Source: Pyxidicoccus sp. MSG2 | Lineage (GTDB): Bacteria; Myxococcota; Myxococcia; Myxococcales; Myxococcaceae | Assembly: GCF_026626705.1 (NCBI RefSeq) | Contig: NZ_JAPNKC010000001.1 | Span: forward strand, 6,714,001 to 6,778,000 | Length of the DNA: 64,000 nt | Reading direction: 5' to 3' | Shown: positions 47,988 to 55,109 of the stretch, in pieces | How the letters are laid out: every line of letters starts with the position of its first letter | How positions within the stretch are numbered: position 1 is the stretch's first letter | Made by a program: the position numbers and the translations under genes | Notes under the pieces: generated by a model | Told to the model about the DNA's origin: nothing | Databases searched by the model: none | What the model saw: the letters and a program-made list of their open reading frames with translations, nothing else

Positions 47988-48890
47988 ATGACGACGGTGG
48001 ACGTGGAGAGCCTCAAGCAGCGGATGGCCGCCTTCACGCTGACGCTGCAGGACGAAATCTGCGGCGCGCTGGAGCGGCTGGACGGCACGGCGCGCTTTCG
48101 CGAGGACCCGTGGACCCGTCCCGGCGGCGGCGGCGGGCGCAGCCGCGTGCTGGAGGACGGCGCCGTGCTGGAGAAGGCCGGCGTCAACACGTCCATCGTG
48201 TACGGCGAACTGGAGGAGCAGTTCGCCCAGAAGCTCCAGGGAGAGGGCCGCACCTTCTGGGCGGGCGGCATCTCCCTGGTGCTGCACCCGCGCAACCCGC
48301 ACGTGCCCACCGTGCACGCCAACTACCGCTTCATCCACCAGGGCGGGAAGGCGTGGTTCGGCGGCGGCGCGGACCTGACGCCGTATTACCTCTATGAAGA
48401 GGACGCGGCGCACTTCCACCGCACGCACCAGGCCGCGTGTGACAGGCACGACGCGGCGTACTACCCGCGCTTCAAGGCCGCGTGTGACAAGTACTTCCAC
48501 CTGCGCCACCGCGAGGAGTCGCGCGGCGTGGGCGGCATCTTCTTCGAGAACATGGGCGGTGAATTGGAGAAGGAGTTCGCCTTCGTGCAGGACTGCGGCC
48601 GGGCCTTCCTCGCCGCGTACCTGCCCATCGCCGAGCGGCGCAAGGACACGCCCGTCACCGAGGCCCAGCGCTTCTGGCAGGAGGTGCGGCGCGGGCGCTA
48701 CGTGGAGTTCAACCTCGTCTATGACCGGGGCACCGTCTTCGGCCTGGAGACGCGCGGACGCACGGAGTCCATCCTCATGTCGCTGCCGCCGCAGGTGCGC
48801 TGGCGCTATGACCACCATCCCGAGCCCGGCTCCTGGGAGGCGCGGCTGGTGGAGGTGCTCCGCCACCCGCGCGACTGGGCGGGGGGCTGA
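47988..48890 (+). CDS. hemF: Aerobic coproporphyrinogen III oxidase
   Basis: A 300-residue HemF, full length. It converts coproporphyrinogen III to protoporphyrinogen IX with O2 (EC 1.3.3.3) in haem synthesis. Seen: GGGGRSRVLEDGAVLEKAGVN, GISLVLHPRNPHVPTVHANYR, WFGGGADLTPYYLYEEDA (the conserved GGGADLTP), HREESRGVGGIFFE, GRYVEFNLVYDRGTVFGLETRGRTESILMSLPP, the signature block of the family, and W.Y...PEPGSWE. Catalytic His and Asp residues are retained. Starts 23 bp after the propeller lipoprotein. Confidence 0.97.
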   Translation: MTTVDVESLKQRMAAFTLTLQDEICGALERLDGTARFREDPWTRPGGGGGRSRVLEDGAVLEKAGVNTSIVYGELEEQFAQKLQGEGRTFWAGGISLVLHPRNPHVPTVHANYRFIHQGGKAWFGGGADLTPYYLYEEDAAHFHRTHQAACDRHDAAYYPRFKAACDKYFHLRHREESRGVGGIFFENMGGELEKEFAFVQDCGRAFLAAYLPIAERRKDTPVTEAQRFWQEVRRGRYVEFNLVYDRGTVFGLETRGRTESILMSLPPQVRWRYDHHPEPGSWEARLVEVLRHPRDWAGG

Positions 48891-48896
48891 GGACGC

Positions 48897-49406
48897 ATGC
48901 GCTCGCGCAAGAAGCTGATGGCCATTGTCGCCGGGCTGGTGGTGCTGGGCCTCGCCGTCTGGGGCTGGCTCTACTACCGGGGCCTGCGCGCGCTGGGCGA
49001 GGGCCTGGCCCATGACGGCCGGGGTGGCGGTCTCTTCAAGGCCGACCCGCCCACCGACACGGAGGCGCGCGTCAACGTGCTCGCGCTGTGTGACGCGGTG
49101 CAGAGCTACCGTGACGAGCACGGCACGTACGTCGTCGCGGGCCCCACGCCGAAGGAGGTGCCGCGCGGCGGCACGCCGGTGCCCTTCCCCAAGGAGGAGG
49201 CCTTCCAGCACCTCGGCTTCGAGCCGGGCGAGGAGGTGCGCTTCCAGTATGAGGTGGTGGTGCAGGAGAGCCCGGTGGGCGAGCCCGAGGTGTCCTGCCT
49301 CGCGCGCGGCGACTTCGATGGGGACGGGCAGAATTCCGTCTACCGCGTTCGTCTGGATCCGAACGGAATGACGACGCCCATCGAAGTCGAGCACGAGGGC
49401 GAGTAG
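48897..49406 (+). CDS. Pseudopilin-like membrane protein
   Basis: A 169-residue protein with an N-terminal membrane helix (about 6-27; LMAIVAGLVVLGLAVWGWLYY). A mature region follows with ARVNVLALCDAVQSYRDEHGTYV, resembling the alpha-helix/'Y....G.YP' start of type II secretion pseudopilins and PilA-like proteins, then an Asp-rich loop near FDGDGQNSVYRV typical of a calcium-like or hydration turn in pseudopilins. A prepilin cleavage motif (G-F-x-x-x-E) is absent, so it is not processed like a pilin. It begins 6 bp after hemF and may be in the same transcript. Confidence 0.68.
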   Translation: MRSRKKLMAIVAGLVVLGLAVWGWLYYRGLRALGEGLAHDGRGGGLFKADPPTDTEARVNVLALCDAVQSYRDEHGTYVVAGPTPKEVPRGGTPVPFPKEEAFQHLGFEPGEEVRFQYEVVVQESPVGEPEVSCLARGDFDGDGQNSVYRVRLDPNGMTTPIEVEHEGE

Positions 49407-49572
49407 CCCGCTTCCGCAACCCCGGAGGCGCTCCGCCCGAGAATCCGGGCACCCTCTCGAAATGTCCGGAAACGGCACGGCGCTTCCGCGTGCGTTAGGC
49501 TCGGAAGCACCAGGGACGGACACCGAACCCTTCCTGGAGCTTCCTCTCCCCACGGCTGGTGAGGCATTCCCC

Positions 49573-50481
49573 ATGTCCTCCTTCCGAATCCCCTCCGCCC
49601 TCGCGCGCCTCCTTCCGACGTCCGTGGGCGGCGGTGGCGCCTCCCCGCGCACCCCCCCGCCGAAAGAGGCCGGGCCCCTCCCGCGCCAGGGCGACATCTT
49701 CCGCAACCCGCCGCCCCCGCCCGCGGGCCGTCCCCCGCTGGCCGGCGACGAGCGCCCCCCGGTGAAGTCCGTGGAGGAACTGGTGCCGCCCGGCCTGGAG
49801 GAGACGGCCGGCCAGGAGGAATTGGGCCACCGCTTCGGCTCGGATGCCGCGCTGCTCGCCGCGCACCTCAAGCCCGCGCAGGTGTCCGGCTCCGAGCGCG
49901 CCACGCGCCTGTGGGCCTTCTTCGCCGCCTACGCCGAGACGGCCGCGGCAAAGCCGCCCCAGGAGGAGGCGAAGGCCGCCTTCAAGGAGTCGCTCGAGAG
50001 CCAGGGCTTCGCCGAGCTGCGCGACGCGCACACCCAGGAGAATGGCGTGGACCGGGGGCTGTGGGTGCTCAATGCCCGCTCTCCGGACGAGGCCCGCGAG
50101 CGCGCCGCCAGCGTCCGCCTGGAGCCCCCTCCGGACGTCCGTCACTCGGAGGTGGCTTCCCGGCAGGACAGCCCGGCGACCGACCAGGCGAGCGCCCTCC
50201 CGTCCGGCGCCCGCACCTCCGAGGCCCTGAGGGGCATGCACGTCCCCATCGCCCTGGAGGCGCGCGAGGCGAACGTGGACGCGGAGGACCCCGAGGACGT
50301 CCGCAAGCGGAAGACGAACCGCCGGCTGGGGAAGAAGATGCTGTGGAACGTGCTCCACCGCTTCCGCTCGGACCCGGAGGACGGCGCCGTGGCCGACGCG
50401 AACTGGGACCGGGCGACCTTTGGAGCCATGCTCGCCCTGGCCGCCATCGCCCTCATGGTCGCCGCGCTCGTGAGCCTCTAG
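49573..50481 (+). CDS. Hypothetical protein with C-terminal membrane helix
   Basis: About 302 residues, not recognised. Residues 1-85 are Pro/Gly-rich and disordered. A helical domain (about 85-170; ELGHRFGSDAALLAAHLK, RLWAFFAAYAETAAAKPP, GLWVLNARSPDEARERAAS) is followed by an acidic linker, a basic patch (RKRKTNRRLGKKML) and one terminal membrane helix (about 282-302; FGAMLALAAIALMVAALVSL), so it is probably tail-anchored with its bulk in the cytoplasm. ATG at 49573 preferred; the frame opens at 49462. It precedes the ECF sigma operon by 64 bp. Confidence 0.65.
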   Translation: MSSFRIPSALARLLPTSVGGGGASPRTPPPKEAGPLPRQGDIFRNPPPPPAGRPPLAGDERPPVKSVEELVPPGLEETAGQEELGHRFGSDAALLAAHLKPAQVSGSERATRLWAFFAAYAETAAAKPPQEEAKAAFKESLESQGFAELRDAHTQENGVDRGLWVLNARSPDEARERAASVRLEPPPDVRHSEVASRQDSPATDQASALPSGARTSEALRGMHVPIALEAREANVDAEDPEDVRKRKTNRRLGKKMLWNVLHRFRSDPEDGAVADANWDRATFGAMLALAAIALMVAALVSL

Positions 50482-50545
50482 GGCCGCCCACCGGCGAACC
50501 CCCCGCTCGCGCGAATCACTATGGCGGACGCCGGCTTGTGGTACG

Positions 50546-51172
50546 TTGCCGCACCCATTGGCTACCGACGACCTTACACTCGTCAAGCGCGTCCGGAGCG
50601 GCGACCAACGCGCATTCAAGCTCCTCGTCGAGCGTTACCAGCGCAAGGTGTACGCCGTTGCCCTGGGCATGCTGAAGGACAAGGAAGAAGCGATGGACGT
50701 CTCCCAGGAGGCGTTCGTCAAGGTCTACAAGTACCTGGACCACTTCAAGGGCGACTCGTCCTTCTACACCTGGCTCTACCGCATCACCGTCAACATCTGC
50801 ATCGACGTGATTCGCAAGCGCGGCGGAGGCGGTGAGCACGTCGAGTTCGACGAGACGCAGGACATGGACCTGTCCGAGGCCCGCATCGGCGCGCTCGGCA
50901 GCCGCCTGGGCACCAACCCCCAGAAGAGCGCCCTGCGCCGCGAGCTGGCGGAGAAAATCCAGGAGGCCCTGGCCACCGTGCCGGAGAAGCACCGCGCCAT
51001 CCTCCTGCTCCGGGAGATCGAGGGAATGTCCTACGAGGACCTGGCCCGGACGTTGGATATCCCCAAGGGCACGGTGATGAGCCGCCTGTTCCATGCCCGG
51101 GCCAAGGTTCAGAAAATCCTGAGTGAATACCTGGAGTTGGACGAGGCGAAGAGCGGAGTGGGGAACGAGTGA
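50546..51172 (+). CDS. rpoE1: ECF sigma factor, RpoE type
   Basis: A 208-residue ECF sigma. Region 2 (about 20-95): LLVERYQRKVYAVALGML, DVSQEAFVKVYKYL, FYTWLYRITVNICID. Region 4 (about 145-200): VPEKHRAILLLREIEGMSYEDLARTLDIPKGTVMSRLFHARAKVQKIL. These are the standard motifs for core binding, -10 and -35 recognition. Sequence and the following anti-sigma gene resemble myxobacterial RpoE1, an ECF factor linked to motility and envelope; the symbol is a best guess. The start is TTG, either here or at 50558 (MATDDLTL); neither has a clear Shine-Dalgarno. It is first in an operon with its anti-sigma factor. Confidence 0.85.
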   Translation: MPHPLATDDLTLVKRVRSGDQRAFKLLVERYQRKVYAVALGMLKDKEEAMDVSQEAFVKVYKYLDHFKGDSSFYTWLYRITVNICIDVIRKRGGGGEHVEFDETQDMDLSEARIGALGSRLGTNPQKSALRRELAEKIQEALATVPEKHRAILLLREIEGMSYEDLARTLDIPKGTVMSRLFHARAKVQKILSEYLELDEAKSGVGNE

Positions 51173-51236
51173 GCGGGCCTCGAATATCTGAGGGAGCCCT
51201 GCGTCCCAATTTTCGCACTCCCCACCAGGAAGCAGG

Positions 51237-51902
51237 GTGAAGGTCATGGCCGGAAATCCCGCGTGTGAGCGTTTCGTCCCAATGCTCTCCCCGTACGTCG
51301 ACGGGGAGTTGACGCCCGCCGAGCGCATCAACGTGGAGCGTCACCTGGGCGCGTGTCGCGACTGCACCGGGCGCACGGCGGACCTGCGGGCCGAGTCGGG
51401 ACTGCTCCGGGTGGGCCTGGACATGGCCGTGGACGACGTCGACTTCAAGGACTTCGCCCAGAAGGTCATGGCGCGGGTGACGCCGGAGAAGCCGCCCCTC
51501 ATCGAGCGGATGAAGCTGGCGCTGTCGGAGATGTTCCTCTACCAGCGCACGGCGATGATTTCGTCGCTCGCCACCGCCGCCGTGCTGGTGCTGGTGGCGC
51601 TGCCGCTGCTCATGAGTGACAGGGCCCCGGTGGGCTACGCGGCCGAGCGCATGACGGTGAAGTCCATCCAGCCCTACCAGAACGCGAACGCCCGGGTCGC
51701 CCCGGTGGTGATGGAGACGGACAACGGCGGTACCATCATCTGGCTGGTGGATGAGGAGTCGGGTGACACCTCGTCTTCCGGCAAGGACGACGAGGAGCTG
51801 GAGGAGGAGATTGGCGGCGGCATGTCTCCGGACGGTGACGGGCTCAAGCGGCCCGCGCGCCCGGGGACGGACGCCCCACGGCCGTCGGGAGGTCCCCTGT
51901 GA
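51237..51902 (+). CDS. Membrane anti-sigma factor with ZAS zinc finger
   Basis: A 221-residue protein. The N-terminal zinc-binding anti-sigma motif reads PACERF...VERHLGACRDCTG (Cys, then His-x3-Cys-x2-Cys). A cytoplasmic helix follows, then one membrane helix (about 105-125; ISSLATAAVLVLVALPLLM) and an extracytoplasmic tail rich in Asp/Glu/Ser. Such proteins hold the cognate ECF sigma inactive until an envelope signal leads to their cleavage or release. It follows the sigma gene by 64 bp and overlaps the next gene by 4 bp (GTGA). GTG at 51237 or ATG at 51246 are both possible starts. Confidence 0.88.
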   Translation: MKVMAGNPACERFVPMLSPYVDGELTPAERINVERHLGACRDCTGRTADLRAESGLLRVGLDMAVDDVDFKDFAQKVMARVTPEKPPLIERMKLALSEMFLYQRTAMISSLATAAVLVLVALPLLMSDRAPVGYAAERMTVKSIQPYQNANARVAPVVMETDNGGTIIWLVDEESGDTSSSGKDDEELEEEIGGGMSPDGDGLKRPARPGTDAPRPSGGPL

Positions 51903-52354
51903 GAATGCACGCTGTGTCGAGTCGCCTGGTGCTGGCCCTGCTGGGAGTCGGGTTGCTGCTGCCCGTGGCGGCCCGCGCCCAGGACGAGAAGGTCCAGGTC
52001 CAGGCGGAGGTGGTGCTCGCCTCGAAGAAGGGCTCCGAGGTGGAGCCCCCCGAGCTGGCGAAGATGAAGGAGCAGTTCCAGAAGCAGAACCTGAACTTCA
52101 CGTCCTTCAAGCGCCTGTCGCTGCAGGTGCTCGAGGTGTCGGCGAAGCAGCCCACCGAGCTGAAGCTGCCCAACGGCACCAACGCGACGCTGCAGCTCTT
52201 GGGCATGAAGGACGGCACCGCCACGGTGCGCATGTCCATCCCCCGCAAGGCCACGCTGGACGTGGAGCTGGGGCGGCAGGGCACCGTCTACCAGATGGCC
52301 GGCAAGTACGTGGGCGGCGAGCTCATCCTCGTCCTGTCCCCGCCGGCGAAGTAG
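51899..52354 (+). CDS. Small secreted protein of the sigma/anti-sigma operon
   Basis: A 151-residue exported protein with signal peptide ending PVAARAQ. The mature part is a compact alpha/beta domain of repeated short strands (LKRLSLQVLEV, TELKLPNGTNATLQLLGM, GTATVRMSIPRKATLDVELGRQGTVYQMAGKYVGGELILVLSPP). Not recognised as a named family. GTG at 51899 overlaps the anti-sigma stop; ATG at 51905 is also possible. Its cotranscription suggests it senses or responds to the same envelope stress. A strong bidirectional hairpin follows. Confidence 0.78.
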   Translation: MRMHAVSSRLVLALLGVGLLLPVAARAQDEKVQVQAEVVLASKKGSEVEPPELAKMKEQFQKQNLNFTSFKRLSLQVLEVSAKQPTELKLPNGTNATLQLLGMKDGTATVRMSIPRKATLDVELGRQGTVYQMAGKYVGGELILVLSPPAK

Positions 52355-52365
52355 TCGTCTTCCCC

Positions 52366-52400
52366 GCGCCGCGTCCCTTCATTTGAAGATGACGCGGCGC
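52366..52400. terminator. Bidirectional terminator between convergent genes
   Basis: GCGCCGCGTC pairs perfectly with GACGCGGCGC (10 bp). An inner CTTCA-TT-TGAAG stem sits in the loop. It lies 11 bp after the sigma-operon stop (52354) and 18 bp after the stop of the convergent diiron-enzyme gene (52419), so it can serve both. Confidence 0.8.
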
Positions 52401-52418
52401 CCGTGCGAGGGGAGCCCT

Positions 52419-53237
52419 TCAGGCGGCGCGGTGGACGGAGACGTCCAGCACCCGGGGGCTCGGCGTCTCGTCCTCGTCCGTCAGGTCCACGTCGAGGTCC
52501 TCGGCGTCGTCCTCCGCCTCCAGCGTCACCGGAGGAGGCAGCGGGACCTGGCGCGCGGCCACCGGCTCCTCGGCGCGCTCGCGCTCCAGGTGGATGCGCA
52601 GCCCGTCGAACATCAAATCGAACGCGCCGTAGATGCGCTCCACCATGGCCAGCGCGTCGGCGCGGATGGCGGGCGCCAGCTCCATGGACTCCAGCTCCGC
52701 CGCCAGCTCCTCCTCGAACATGGCGTGCTGCGCCTCCGCCTTCATGTGGTGGTCGGAGAAGTACTTCAGCCGGTCGTCCGCGCCCTGCACCGCGGAGATG
52801 GTGGCGGTGCGGCCGAAGAAGACGTGGCTGGTGGACTCCAGCGCCCACAGCAGGACGATGCGCAGCCGGTCATCCACCTGGCGGTACACCTCGCTGATGA
52901 TGGCGTAGGCCGCGTCACGCGTCTTCACGTGCGCCTTGCCGTACATGGTGCCGATGCTGAGCGAGCCGCCGGTGAGCGCGGCGATGTCCTCCTCGAACCA
53001 CTGGTCATGGCCGCTCTCCTCCGCGTGGTGCCGCGTGGCGAGCGCCTTGAGGTGCGCGTCCTGGATGAAGTGCGCGTTGAGCCGCAGCACGTCCTGGAAC
53101 GTCATCACCCAGAAGGTCAGGCGAGGGGCGAATGCCATCACCTGCTCAATGGGGCGGTCCATCTTCAAGTCGGAGAAGAACGGGTGTGAGGCGAACCGCG
53201 CCTCGCAGACGGCGATGTGTTGGAGCACGGCCTTCAT
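52419..53237 (-). CDS. Haem-oxygenase-like diiron (iron-containing redox) protein
   Basis: A 272-residue helical protein. Likely metal ligands lie in two histidine/acid clusters: LATRHHAEESGHDQWFEED (about 65-83) and FSDHHMKAEAQHAMFEEELAAEL (about 160-182), the repeated H-x2-3-E/H pattern of haem-oxygenase-like diiron oxidases (HDOs) and PF14518-type proteins. The C-terminus (about 225-272) is a highly acidic, disordered tail. HDO enzymes oxidise or fragment amino acids and lipids, often in natural-product pathways, but no such gene cluster is seen here. The next gene in the same direction is a V4R-like protein, separated by a hairpin. Confidence 0.72.
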   Translation of the reverse strand: MKAVLQHIAVCEARFASHPFFSDLKMDRPIEQVMAFAPRLTFWVMTFQDVLRLNAHFIQDAHLKALATRHHAEESGHDQWFEEDIAALTGGSLSIGTMYGKAHVKTRDAAYAIISEVYRQVDDRLRIVLLWALESTSHVFFGRTATISAVQGADDRLKYFSDHHMKAEAQHAMFEEELAAELESMELAPAIRADALAMVERIYGAFDLMFDGLRIHLERERAEEPVAARQVPLPPPVTLEAEDDAEDLDVDLTDEDETPSPRVLDVSVHRAA

Positions 53238-53297
53238 GGTGATTCCTCACGGTGTTGGGTCCCCGCCCCGGCCAGGCGGAGATGTCGGGAGCACTCA

Positions 53298-53320
53298 CCC
53301 GCCGCGGGGAGCACGGCGGG
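53298..53320 (-). terminator. Hairpin after the V4R-like gene
   Basis: CCCGCCG, a 9-base loop, then CGGCGGG: a perfect 7-bp stem 21 bp downstream of the stop at 53342 on the minus strand, and upstream of the diiron gene. It suggests separate transcription of the two. Confidence 0.6.
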
Positions 53321-53341
53321 CGTCAAGGCGTGCGGCTTGCG

Positions 53342-53914
53342 CTACCAGTTGACGGTGTACGTGCAGGAACCGTCTCCCCTGCGCCGGCAGCTCTTGGGGT
53401 CATGTTCAATACGCACCCAGAGCGAATCCTTGGGGCGGAACCTGTCACCGATGGCTTCGATGAGGCCCAGGTCCAAATCACATGGATAGGGATTGTCACA
53501 CACCATGCGCGCGTTGCGCTTGTCGACGGGCTCGAAGCGGTAGCCGCCGATGGCGCCCTTGCCGCGGTGGTTCATCCGGTACGCCACGTCGACGGCGCGC
53601 AGCCCCTTCTCCAGCGTGTCGATGTCGGGAGGGAAGTGCGCGCTGTCCGGAATCTTCCGGCCAATCGTTCTCACGGTGCTCGGTCCAATCTTCTCGAAGA
53701 CGAGCTGGAAGGACTTCAGCAGTGCCGGCATCGGGTACCAGGCGTCCGCCTTCAGCGGGCTGATGCCGTTCTCCGCCAGGATTTTCAGCGCACGAGATTG
53801 TGCGAGCTCCATTCCATTAACGATGGCCAGGATGGACTGCCCGATGACTTCCACGCCCTGGTAGGCCATGGGCTGGAGCGTTGTTGCGGTGACGGGGGGG
53901 GTCTTCAAATCCAT
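53342..53914 (-). CDS. V4R/heme-NO-binding-like domain protein
   Basis: About 190 residues. A helical N-terminal half leads to a compact C-terminal domain ending in cysteines: GGYRFEPVDKRNARMVCDNPYPCDLDLGLIEAIGDRF and IEHDPKSCRRRGDGSCTYTVNW. The 'C.NPYPC.....GL......F ... HDP..CR..G...CTY.V.W' spacing is like V4R/4-vinyl-reductase small-molecule-binding domains and related HNOB-like proteins, where the cysteines may bind metal. ATG at 53914 chosen; ATG at 53947 is an alternative. The promoter side (about 53950-54005) is conspicuously AT-rich for this genome. Identity is based on the Cys pattern and is moderate. Confidence 0.55.
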   Translation of the reverse strand: MDLKTPPVTATTLQPMAYQGVEVIGQSILAIVNGMELAQSRALKILAENGISPLKADAWYPMPALLKSFQLVFEKIGPSTVRTIGRKIPDSAHFPPDIDTLEKGLRAVDVAYRMNHRGKGAIGGYRFEPVDKRNARMVCDNPYPCDLDLGLIEAIGDRFRPKDSLWVRIEHDPKSCRRRGDGSCTYTVNW

Positions 53915-54282
53915 ACGGTGTACGCCCTCGCATTGAGTGCGAGACATTGAACCGGCTTTTTCCAATATTTTCAAATTGCCTGAGTTGTCTGTAATTTTCC
54001 GGCAGAGAGACTAAGGGGAATCCCGCAGGTGTGGATTTGACTCGCGCGCGCTGTGCAGTCGCGCTCGTGCGAGTCACGCTGGAGGTATGGGCGGGCGGGC
54101 AGGTGAAGCATGTCTGGGTATGTCGGTGAGCTGCGCTTCGGTGTGTGTCGAATGCAGTGACGGTCGCTCGCGTGCAGTGGTGCTGTGCTGGCGGGAGGGA
54201 TGTCGGTGGCGCGCGCAGATGTCACCGGGTTGCGTGTGGCGGTGTCGGTGGTGCGCGCGGTTCACGCGGCGGCTCGGGTGGC

Positions 54283-54360
54283 CCGTGCGGCCGGTGTTGG
54301 ACGTCCGTGTGGTGCGCGCGGCGGCGCAGGGGGTCCGTGCAGCCGGTGTCGGAAGTCCGT
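54283..54360. repeat. Degenerate 51-bp direct repeat
   Basis: CCGTGCGGCCGGTGTTGGACGTCCGTG begins at 54283 and is matched by CCGTGCAGCCGGTGTCGGAAGTCCGTG at 54334, offset 51 bp. Partial further copies are visible around this pair, within the G/T-biased non-coding stretch. Confidence 0.6.
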
Positions 54361-54622
54361 GCACGTGGGTGCCGGAACTCCAGGCACCCGGTGACGGGTG
54401 GCCATCATGGGGTGCGGCCATGCACGAAGTGCCGGGAGGCCGTGCATGCGGGTTTCGCAGCCCGGGCGTGCGGTTCTGGCAGTCGCGTGTGCGGTGAGGC
54501 GCCTGGGGCCCGTGGTGCGGCGTGCGTGTTCCGCGCGTGGGAGTGGGTGCGCGGGCCTGGGACGCCCGGGCCCGGCGCGTTCCGGGCGGGTCGGAGACGT
54601 TTCGTCCGGCTTTCCGGGCAGG

Positions 54623-54697
54623 GGCTGAAAAAAGGTCAGCCTTTCCGTCCCCGACAGGGGGGAGGCAGGCGGGCGACCCTCGTAATCCCGAGGGTTT
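54623..54697 (+). promoter_or_regulatory. Cluster of three hairpins: candidate structured leader or small RNA end
   Basis: GGCTGA-AAAAAGG-TCAGCC (54623-54641), CCCC-GACA-GGGG (54649-54660), and ACCCTCG-TAATCC-CGAGGGT (54676-54695) followed by TT. The last looks like a terminator or attenuator hairpin. The cluster lies about 100 bp upstream of the small basic protein gene. No known riboswitch class was recognised; it may be a small RNA 3' end or a leader. Confidence 0.4.
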
Positions 54698-54798
54698 AGT
54701 GCTCGGCATGGGCGTTGCTCTGAGGGAGGGGCGTGCAGGGCGGCGGCGGCGGGCAGATCGCAGGACAGGCAGACACCCTCAACCTTGGAGATGAAATC

Positions 54799-55038
54799 AT
54801 GGCGAAGACGACTCAGCGTGGGCAGGTCATCCGTCGTAAGGCCCGGCAGGTGAAGGTGACGACGGCGCGTGCGGTGAAGGGTGCGAGCCGGAGCGCGCGT
54901 CAGGTGCAGGTGACGCTGGGCGACCTCATCGCGGCCGCGTTCGACACGGTGGGCGGCGAGGTGAAGAAGGTGGCCCAGGTGGTGTCCTCCACCGACATGA
55001 CGCTGGCCACCGGCAAGCACATCGTCTTCGTCGGCTGA
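54799..55038 (+). CDS. Small basic protein, unknown function
   Basis: A 79-residue protein, strongly basic in its first half (MAKTTQRGQVIRRKARQVKV, then AVKGASRSARQVQV) and with an amphipathic C-terminal half (LGDLIAAAFDTVGGEVKKV, ending TGKHIVFVG). GGAG precedes the ATG at a proper distance. The Lys/Arg-rich N-terminus resembles small nucleoid or RNA-binding proteins, but no family was recognised. It lies 71 bp upstream of the phospholipase D gene in the same direction and downstream of the structured non-coding stretch. Confidence 0.72.
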   Translation: MAKTTQRGQVIRRKARQVKVTTARAVKGASRSARQVQVTLGDLIAAAFDTVGGEVKKVAQVVSSTDMTLATGKHIVFVG

Positions 55039-55109
55039 CACGCGGGCTTCGTGATGTGCGCCACCCCGTGGCGCCAGGGCGTTGGTGGCGACGGCAAGGG
55101 GTTGCACGG

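Larger units (their letters stand above)
53975..54798. other. Long non-coding stretch, G/T-biased, with degenerate repeats
   Basis: About 820 bp without a convincing gene. The first 50 bp are AT-rich, the promoter side of the V4R-like gene. From about 54060 to 54600 the plus strand is strongly G- and T-biased, with repeated CCGTGCxGCCGGTGTxGGAxGTCCGTG segments at 54283 and 54334 (offset 51 bp) and GTGGTGCGCGCGG at about 54249 and 54309. The reading frames through it use codons unlike the neighbouring genes. From 54623 to 54695 three hairpins occur in succession (separate entry). Confidence 0.5.

Noticed and set aside
54250-54400. Possible CRISPR-like or VNTR array
   Set aside because: The repeats are degenerate, only two to three in number, without regular unique spacers or cas genes.
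54074-54709. 211-codon minus-strand frame in the G/T-biased stretch
   Set aside because: Composition dominated by Pro, Arg, Thr and His, with no domain. It reads as a by-product of base bias; the stretch was treated as non-coding.
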